Of a stretch of DNA of 10,838 bases, positions 7,076-10,838 are shown piece by piece (within the stretch, counting starts at the first letter, position 1; each line of letters begins with the position of its first letter). This DNA is from an uncultured Clostridia bacterium (lineage in GTDB: Bacteria > Bacillota_A > Clostridia > TANB77 > CAG-508). The translations under genes were made by a program, and so were the position numbers. The notes beneath the pieces were generated by a model that saw only the letters and a list, made by a program, of their open reading frames with translations, made no database searches and was not told the DNA's origin. Location: NCBI GenBank assembly GCA_947627825.1, contig CANQXO010000044.1, forward strand, positions 1 through 10,838, in the 5' to 3' direction.

Positions 7076-7098
7076 TTATAGAGAATTGTAGACAAATA
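7050..7098. repeat. Perfect 11-bp inverted repeat around the yabP promoter
   Basis: TATTTGTCTAC (7050-7060) is the exact reverse complement of GTAGACAAATA (7088-7098), with 27 bases between. The left arm overlaps the end of the sigma-E-like -35. The right arm runs into the first base of the yabP AAGGAGG (7098-7104). It could be a two-half operator, or an RNA stem formed only in read-through transcripts from the upstream operon. Confidence 0.7.
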
Positions 7099-7110
7099 AG
7101 GAGGATATCC

Positions 7111-7416
7111 ATGTTATCAGAAGAATATTCTAAGAATCAAATAAAAAGCGATACCATCCAAAATGTAATCCTAGAAAATAGAAGAAAACTCTCTATTTCA
7201 GGCGTTTTGGATGTTTTGAGTTTTGATGACCAAATTGTAATACTAGAAACAGACTTAGGAATGTTGACAGTAAAAGGGGAAGACCTACGAATTAATAAAT
7301 TAAGCTTAGATACCACTGAAGTTGTAGTTGATGGAAATATAAATACATTAAGTTATAGTGAAAAACAAGACAAAAAAGCATCAGCACAAGGAATTTTAGG
7401 AAAAATATTTAAGTAG
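7111..7416 (+). CDS. yabP: Sporulation protein YabP
   Basis: A 101-aa member of the YabP family, close to the roughly 100-aa Bacillus protein. In Bacillus YabP is made in the mother cell under sigma-E and is needed for normal sporulation, with a role in the spore envelope; its biochemical activity is unknown. Family features are the early basic NRRKLSISGVLDVLSFDDQIVILET block (about 23-47), then GMLTVKGEDLRINKLSLDT (50-68) and a VVVDGNINTLSYSE strand (72-85). There is no signal peptide or membrane helix. AAGGAGG at 7098-7104 is a strong binding site 6 bases from the ATG. yabQ follows after 8 bases. The yabP-yabQ-divIC order is the conserved Firmicutes arrangement, which supports all three calls. 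Confidence 0.92.
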   Translation: MLSEEYSKNQIKSDTIQNVILENRRKLSISGVLDVLSFDDQIVILETDLGMLTVKGEDLRINKLSLDTTEVVVDGNINTLSYSEKQDKKASAQGILGKIFK

Positions 7417-7424
7417 GAGCACCT

Positions 7425-7904
7425 ATGAATAAACAATTATATATATTTTTTATATATATCGTATCTGGCGTAATAGTTAGTATGATTTTCGATATATTTC
7501 GTGTATTAAGAAAATCAATAAAAACCCCAAACTGGATAACATACATTGAAGATACAATTTTTTGGATAATAGTTGGATTTATATTAATATGGGAAATATT
7601 CACAATAAGTTATGGCGAACTAAGAGCATATATATTTATTGGACTAATATTAGGAATAGTGATTTATCTAATAACAATAAGCAAATATTTTATAAAAATA
7701 AATGTGAAAATAATAAACTTTTTTAAACCAGTCATAATCAAATTAACTAATATAATAAGAAAAATAGCCTCAAAATGTATTAAAATAGCCAAAATAACTT
7801 CATTAAAAATACATATAATTATATTAAAAATAAAGAACTCTTTTATTAAAATAACCTCTAAAAAACTTTCAAAAATTGACAAGAAAAAACATAAAATAGG
7901 ATAA
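7425..7904 (+). CDS. yabQ: Spore cortex biosynthesis protein YabQ
   Basis: A membrane protein needed in Bacillus for spore cortex formation, expressed in the mother cell. This copy has 159 aa, against about 210 in Bacillus subtilis. Three hydrophobic segments are visible: about 5-25, 40-60 and 68-90. The family-like DIFRVLRK follows the first, and GELRAYIFIGLILG (64-77) lies at the third. The last 70 residues, from about residue 90, are built almost wholly of isoleucine, lysine, asparagine, serine and threonine, with periodic lysines as in a long amphipathic or membrane-lying segment. TAGGAG at 7414-7419 overlaps the yabP stop codon, so translation is probably coupled. Function is inferred from family and gene order. 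The tail is divergent and may be lineage-specific. Confidence 0.87.
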   Translation: MNKQLYIFFIYIVSGVIVSMIFDIFRVLRKSIKTPNWITYIEDTIFWIIVGFILIWEIFTISYGELRAYIFIGLILGIVIYLITISKYFIKINVKIINFFKPVIIKLTNIIRKIASKCIKIAKITSLKIHIIILKIKNSFIKITSKKLSKIDKKKHKIG

Positions 7905-7972
7905 AAAAGAAGGATTATAAGTTTTTTTGTAGAAAAATATAAGTAGGAGAGTTATAAATTATAGGAGTAAAA

Positions 7973-8239
7973 ATGAAAGCAATAGTAAAAAGAATTATAT
8001 TTATTCTTTTAGCAATGTATGTTGTTTATACACTTATAAGTCAGCAAAAACTTCTAAACACTTATGCAAAAGAAGGAAAAGAATATTCTAATCAAATATT
8101 AAATGAAAATCAAACTCAACAAGAATTATCTCAAACATTAGAAAGCCTTAATTCTACTGAATTTATTGAGCAAATTGCTAGAGATAAATTAGATATGTAT
8201 CTTCCAAATGAGAGAGTTTATATAGATGCGTCAAAATAG
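7973..8239 (+). CDS. divIC: Septum formation initiator, DivIC/FtsB family
   Basis: An 88-aa bitopic divisome protein. DivIC partners with FtsL and DivIB in septal peptidoglycan synthesis. It has a short basic cytosolic start, one membrane helix (about 7-24), and an extracytoplasmic coiled coil rich in Q, N, E and L (about 28-63). It ends with the family signature TEFIEQIARDKLDMYLPNERVYID (62-85). It is shorter than the 125-aa Bacillus protein and closer to E. coli FtsB. ATAGGAG (7961-7967) precedes the ATG. A second purine-rich TAGGAG lies 20 bases further upstream without a start codon. The gap to yabQ is 68 bases, and I see no convincing promoter in it, although division genes need vegetative expression. 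A terminator follows at 8263. Confidence 0.9.
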   Translation: MKAIVKRIIFILLAMYVVYTLISQQKLLNTYAKEGKEYSNQILNENQTQQELSQTLESLNSTEFIEQIARDKLDMYLPNERVYIDASK

Positions 8240-8262
8240 TAAAATTAAAAATATATAAAATG

Positions 8263-8294
8263 GTATAATTAGAATATAATTATACTGTTTTTTT
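8263..8294 (+). terminator. Intrinsic terminator after divIC
   Basis: GTATAATT (8263-8270) pairs with AATTATAC (8278-8285) around a seven-base loop, followed by a run of seven T at 8288-8294. The stem is AT-rich and so of moderate strength, but its place 23 bases after the divIC stop and the T-run support the call. Confidence 0.7.
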
Positions 8295-8337
8295 ATGGAT
8301 AAAGTTTAATTTCTTTACTATATTATGGTAACAGAAG

Positions 8338-8366
8338 TTGACAAATTTTTCATATTTTGTTACAAT
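8338..8366 (+). promoter_or_regulatory. Sigma-A promoter for rho
   Basis: A perfect TTGACA (8338-8343), 17 bases, then TACAAT (8361-8366) with an extended -10 TG at 8358-8359. The start would be near 8373, giving a leader of about 84 nt. That leader holds a small hairpin, AATCC-CCAC-GGATT (8411-8424), 16 bases before the AAAGGA binding site. Confidence 0.85.
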
Positions 8367-8456
8367 AATATTGCTATTATTTTGTTTATTCTATCTATTT
8401 ATTCTATAAAAATCCCCACGGATTAAATTTAAATAAAATGAAAGGAACTATTATTT

Positions 8457-9836
8457 ATGAATTATGAAGATTATACTTTAGCACAACTCCGTCAAATTGC
8501 TAAAGAAAAAGGAGTGAAAAGCGTATCAAAATTAAAAAGAGATGAACTATACAAGATTTTAAATGATACAGAAAACAATACAACACAAGATGTAGGAGAA
8601 GTAAATAATGAGAATTTAGATAATATAAATACTTTAGAAACAGTAAATATTGAAAAAGATGAAGAAAAAGAGGAAAGCATTGAAACTAGAGTAGAGGAAG
8701 GATATACACTAACTTCTAACGATAGAATAGCAGAAGGAATATTAGAAATATTACCAGACGGCTACGGATTTTTAAGAGGAGAAAATTATCTATCTACACC
8801 AAAAGATATTTATATTTCCCCAGTACAAATTAGAAGATTTAAACTAGATAATGGAGATAAAATAAAAGGAGTTGCACGAAATCCTAAGGAAGGTGAGAAA
8901 TTTCCTGCCCTTATATTTGTCGGAGAAGTAAATGGTGAAGCACCTGAAAAAGCTTATAAAAGACATAAATTTGATGACTTAACACCAATTTATCCTAATG
9001 AAAAAATAAAAATGGAAACTACTCAGACGGAATATGCAATGCGAATTATAGATTTAATATGCCCAATAGGAAAAGGACAAAGAGGAATGATTGTTGCTCC
9101 ACCTAAAGTTGGAAAAACAACACTTCTAAAGAAAATAGCTAATAGCATAACGATAAATAATCCAGAAATAGAACTAATTGTACTTCTAATAGATGAAAGA
9201 CCTGAAGAAGTAACTGATATGAAAAGGTCAATTAAAGGTGAAGTAATATATTCAACCTTTGATGAACTACCTGAACATCATGTCAAAGTAGCAGAAATGG
9301 TATTAGAAAGAGCCAAAAGACTTATTGAGCATAAGAAGGATGTTATCATTTTATTAGATAGTATAACTAGACTCGCAAGAGCGTACAACCTAACAGTCCC
9401 TGCATCTGGTAGAACATTATCAGGCGGTTTAGACCCTGCTGCACTACATAAACCTAAGAAATTTTTTGGAGCTGCAAGAAATATTGAAAATGGGGGAAGT
9501 CTAACAATACTTGCAACAGCATTAGTTGAAACAGGGAGTAGGATGGATGATGTAATATTTGAAGAATTTAAAGGTACAGGTAATATGGAGGTTGTATTAG
9601 ATAGAAGCCTATCAGAAAAAAGAATATTCCCAGCCATAGATATTAATAAATCAGGAACTCGTAGAGAAGATTTACTTTTATCTAAAGAAGAACTAGAAAC
9701 AGTATATGTATTAAGAAAGGCCTTATCTGCAAGACCACCAGCAGAGGTTACAGAAGATGTTATCAATTTTGTAATGAAAACAGCTGATAACAAAGAACTT
9801 TTAAAAGAATTAAATATGAAATTAAGAAGATTCTAA
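8457..9836 (+). CDS. rho: Transcription termination factor Rho
   Basis: A hexameric RNA-dependent ATPase that loads on untranslated mRNA and terminates transcription. The 459-aa protein has a Rho N-terminal helical domain (1-37, [14 protein letters not shown]) and a disordered insert rich in N, E, D and T (about 38-88). A cold-shock-like RNA-binding domain follows (about 89-165, with [11 protein letters not shown]) and then the RecA-type motor. In the motor are Walker [10 protein letters not shown] (214-222), the DERPEEVTD segment (246-254) with the catalytic Glu247, Walker [17 protein letters not shown] (296-311), the Q-loop region [21 protein letters not shown] (322-342) and [12 protein letters not shown] (372-383). 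All motor motifs are intact. AAAGGA at 8441-8446 lies 10 bases before the ATG. It is monocistronic, with its own promoter and terminator. Many bacteria have rpmE next; it is not seen here. Confidence 0.97.
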   Translation: MNYEDYTLAQLRQIAKEKGVKSVSKLKRDELYKILNDTENNTTQDVGEVNNENLDNINTLETVNIEKDEEKEESIETRVEEGYTLTSNDRIAEGILEILPDGYGFLRGENYLSTPKDIYISPVQIRRFKLDNGDKIKGVARNPKEGEKFPALIFVGEVNGEAPEKAYKRHKFDDLTPIYPNEKIKMETTQTEYAMRIIDLICPIGKGQRGMIVAPPKVGKTTLLKKIANSITINNPEIELIVLLIDERPEEVTDMKRSIKGEVIYSTFDELPEHHVKVAEMVLERAKRLIEHKKDVIILLDSITRLARAYNLTVPASGRTLSGGLDPAALHKPKKFFGAARNIENGGSLTILATALVETGSRMDDVIFEEFKGTGNMEVVLDRSLSEKRIFPAIDINKSGTRREDLLLSKEELETVYVLRKALSARPPAEVTEDVINFVMKTADNKELLKELNMKLRRF

Positions 9837-9873
9837 TTATTACAATAAATATAAACTTAAAACAAAAAGTAAT

Positions 9874-9918
9874 CCAAGCTTATTTTAAATTTCATTAATT
9901 TAGCTTGGTTTATTTTTG
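9874..9918 (+). terminator. Intrinsic terminator after rho
   Basis: CCAAGCT (9874-9880) pairs with AGCTTGG (9902-9908), and an inner AAATT/AATTT stem (9887-9891 with 9897-9901) shortens the 21-base loop. TTTATTTTT follows (9909-9917). The end of the T-tract is also the start of the next promoter's -35 element. Confidence 0.75.
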
Positions 9919-9943
9919 ACATAAAATTTTATCTTAATAAAAT
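9916..9943 (+). promoter_or_regulatory. Strong sigma-A promoter with no protein gene downstream
   Basis: A perfect TTGACA (9916-9921), 16 bases, then TAAAAT (9938-9943). Transcription would begin near 9950. Just after this, TTTGTTA (9957-9963) and TAACAAA (9965-9971) form a perfect palindrome around one base, placed like an operator. Confidence 0.65.
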
Positions 9944-9987
9944 AAAGATAGAATTGTTTGTTAATAACAAATGAAGGAGGGAGGAAA

Positions 9988-10077
9988 GAAATAGGTGTAT
10001 TTTCTGTATTATGAAGTTGCGTGAAATCAAAGTTTCATGCAGATGAAAGTAGGGATTTTTGTATAAGCTCCTATTTC
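9988..10077 (+). other. Closed helical domain within the candidate RNA
   Basis: GAAATAGG (9988-9995) pairs with CCTATTTC (10070-10077) to enclose 74 bases. Inside is a 9-bp hairpin, TGCGTGAAA (10018-10026) with TTTCATGCA (10033-10041), with one G-U pair and a six-base TCAAAG loop. GTAGGGA at 10049-10055 could compete imperfectly for the same 3' arm. The closed-multiloop shape resembles a small ligand-binding domain, but no known riboswitch core sequence is present. Confidence 0.4.
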
Positions 10078-10139
10078 GCTAATATTAAGCTTTTTGCTCA
10101 TTTTTTAGACAACAAACTATATGTCCTTTTTATAGAATT

Positions 10140-10323
10140 GTCTTAAAATCAATTCTCGTGCGTCGTTTTTTTGGCCGTTTTTCAGTCTGTTTCAAAAACT
10201 ATTGATTTTACAATATTTAAAACGGTTTTACATTATATAGATAATAGTTTTTAAATATTTAAATTAAATTTCAGATGATTAACTTTTATTAGTTAAATAT
10301 AAAATCGTCTTAAAATTGATTTT
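10140..10323 (+). repeat. Repeated and complementary elements in the post-rho region
   Basis: GTCTTAAAAT occurs at 10140-10149 and again at 10307-10316. ATTGATTTT occurs at 10201-10209 and 10315-10323, and its reverse complement AAAATCAAT at 10145-10153. The last can pair with either of the other two, extending to 10 bp each time, so two mutually exclusive folds are possible. AT-richness makes some of this expected by chance. Confidence 0.4.
10273..10310 (+). other. Composite hairpin
   Basis: AGATGAT (10273-10279) pairs with ATCGTCT (10304-10310), with one U-G pair. Directly inside, TAACT (10280-10284) pairs with AGTTA (10291-10295) around TTTATT, leaving an eight-base bulge on the 3' side. 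No T-tract follows, so it is not a terminator. Confidence 0.35.
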
Positions 10324-10380
10324 GAAGCTTTATAAAAAGTAATAATATATATAAATTATAATTGTAACAATTGTAATTTA

Positions 10381-10431
10381 TTATTCCGAAAAATAAAAAA
10401 ACTTTACTTTTTCGGAATAATTATTTTTATT
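10381..10431 (+). terminator. Strong intrinsic terminator ending the post-rho transcript
   Basis: TTATTCCGAAAAA (10381-10393) is the exact reverse complement of TTTTTCGGAATAA (10408-10420), a 13-bp stem that gains one more pair with 10380/10421. The loop is 14 bases and TTATTTTTATT (10421-10431) follows on the plus strand. On the minus strand the hairpin is not followed by T residues, so it serves plus-strand transcription. Confidence 0.75.
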
Positions 10432-10559
10432 ATATACAATATAAATTTTTAGATTTTGTTTCAGAGAAATTTATAATTTATTTTATTTTTATAGTTTCAA
10501 GATTTTGAAATATATCCCCTCTCTCCTATTACTATTTATCTAATTAGAATAAATAAAAA
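10432..10559. other. AT-rich spacer with no supported gene
   Basis: I see no gene here. A weak TTTCAA/TTGAAA stem (10495-10510) lies downstream of the minus-strand gene and may be part of its 3' end. A minus-strand purine tract, complement of CCCCTCTCTCCT (10516-10527), looks like a ribosome binding site but has no start codon within reach. Confidence 0.4.
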
Positions 10560-10838
10560 TTATAATAATTGTTCTAATATTTTATCAATATTTGGAAAAA
10601 TAATATTTTTCATTCCATGATTATATAAATTCAAAACCTTAGTTGCCTTGTCTACAATTTCCTTTTGTAATCTATTTGATAATCTTATCGGTACTTTATT
10701 CTTTATATATTGGCTTTCTATATATTGTTCTGTTACAGGAAACATATTTTGTATTAGGAATGCACTATATGTATTTGCTACATCTCCAAAAACAATTGTA
10801 TCAATTGATGGCTTTTTCCCCAATTTAATTTGTTTTTG
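10560..10838 (-). CDS. C-terminal part of an unidentified protein (runs off window)
   Basis: The frame is open to the window edge: codons upstream of a TTG at 10823 keep reading (Q-K-Q-I-K-L-G-K-K), so the true start is probably outside and at least 92 residues are visible. The visible part is soluble and basic. A hydrophobic TIVFGDVANTYSAFLIQNMF is followed by predicted helices such as RLSNRLQKEIVDKATKVL, and it ends KILEQLL. I recognise no family, motif or membrane segment. Its AT-rich composition matches its neighbours. It converges with rho and the candidate RNA, and no terminator of its own is clear. Confidence 0.6.
   Translation of the reverse strand, partial: QKQIKLGKKPSIDTIVFGDVANTYSAFLIQNMFPVTEQYIESQYIKNKVPIRLSNRLQKEIVDKATKVLNLYNHGMKNIIFPNIDKILEQLL

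Larger units (their letters stand above)
9950..10431 (+). ncRNA. Candidate structured noncoding RNA of about 480 nt
   Basis: I do not recognise this as a known RNA family. The case rests on four visible things. There is a good sigma-A promoter at 9916-9943 and a strong terminator at 10381-10431 on the same strand. No reading frame beyond about a dozen codons lies between them. Several helices are possible: 9988-9995 with 10070-10077, 10018-10026 with 10033-10041, 10273-10279 with 10304-10310, and alternative pairings of 10145-10153. A purine tract AAGGAGGGAGGAAAG (9974-9988) near the 5' end could bind the anti-Shine-Dalgarno, or belong to a short leader peptide. Alternatives are a long untranslated remnant of a lost gene, or two shorter transcripts. 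Ends are approximate. Confidence 0.45.

Noticed and set aside
8411..8424. Small AATCC-CCAC-GGATT hairpin in the rho leader as an autoregulatory element.
   Set aside because: The stem is only five base pairs and does not reach the ribosome binding site.
9971..10046. Three mini-ORFs near the 5' end of the post-rho transcript: MKEGGKK (9971-9994), a GTG frame of 9 codons (9995-10024) and MKLREIKVSCR (10011-10046), after a purine tract.
   Set aside because: They are too short to support as genes and the purine tract is not well spaced for the ATG frames. The adjoining stop and GTG at 9994/9995 are curious, but no leader-peptide logic or downstream gene is seen.
10156..10200. GC-richer patch GTGCGTCG with T-runs, similar to a group II intron 5' end.
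   Set aside because: No domain V, intron-encoded protein or matching 3' end is visible.
9950..10430. CRISPR array, tracrRNA or type III toxin-antitoxin RNA repeats.
   Set aside because: The repeats are short, only twofold, and irregularly spaced. There are no cas genes and no ToxN-like gene.
9837..10559. rpmE (ribosomal protein L31) or an L31 leader, expected after rho in many bacteria.
   Set aside because: No frame encodes an L31-like protein in this stretch on either strand, and I see no L31 leader core.
1..10838. Insertion sequences, tRNA genes, integrase or prophage genes.
   Set aside because: None was seen on either strand. The purA composition shift is the only sign of transfer.

Overview
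The window looks like chromosome of a low-GC, spore-forming member of the Clostridia (Bacillota). Four things point there. Most genes are very AT-rich and use AGA and ATA heavily. A yabP-yabQ-divIC sporulation and division cluster is present. There is a fermentative pta-ackA operon. The RNase P RNA is of the ancestral A type: its 3' end reads like the E. coli molecule and unlike the Bacillus B type. I cannot name a species.

Layout. Bases 1-190 are the 3' part of rnpB. A purA-family gene (295-1650) follows with its own promoter and a strong terminator hairpin. Its base composition and arginine codons differ from everything else here, so it looks acquired. A convergent RluA-type pseudouridine synthase (1762-2622, minus strand) comes next. 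From a promoter at 2790 a plus-strand operon runs pta (2854-3861), ackA copy 1 (3937-5136), ackA copy 2 (5167-6354) and an unrecognised three-helix membrane protein (6376-7041). The two acetate kinases are a tandem duplication that has diverged. A sigma-E-like promoter (7046-7075), overlapped by a perfect 11-bp inverted repeat, then leads into yabP, yabQ and divIC, closed by an AT-rich terminator (8263-8294). rho (8457-9836) has a textbook sigma-A promoter and its own terminator.

The 723 bases after rho (9837-10559) contain no plausible protein gene but are not featureless. A near-consensus sigma-A promoter (9916-9943) sits on the tail of the rho terminator. It is followed by an operator-like palindrome, a closed helical domain (9988-10077), repeats that could form alternative pairings, a composite hairpin (10273-10310), and a 13-bp perfect terminator hairpin with a T-rich tail (10381-10431). 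This is the best candidate here for something undescribed: an independent noncoding transcript of about 480 nt. The last 279 bases are the C-terminal part of an unidentified minus-strand protein that runs off the window.

Functionally, pta and the two kinases make the acetyl-CoA to acetyl-phosphate to acetate route that yields ATP in fermentation. yabP and yabQ are spore-envelope genes and divIC is a divisome gene. rho and rnpB are RNA housekeeping genes. All coordinates and motifs were read by eye; no database or folding program was run.
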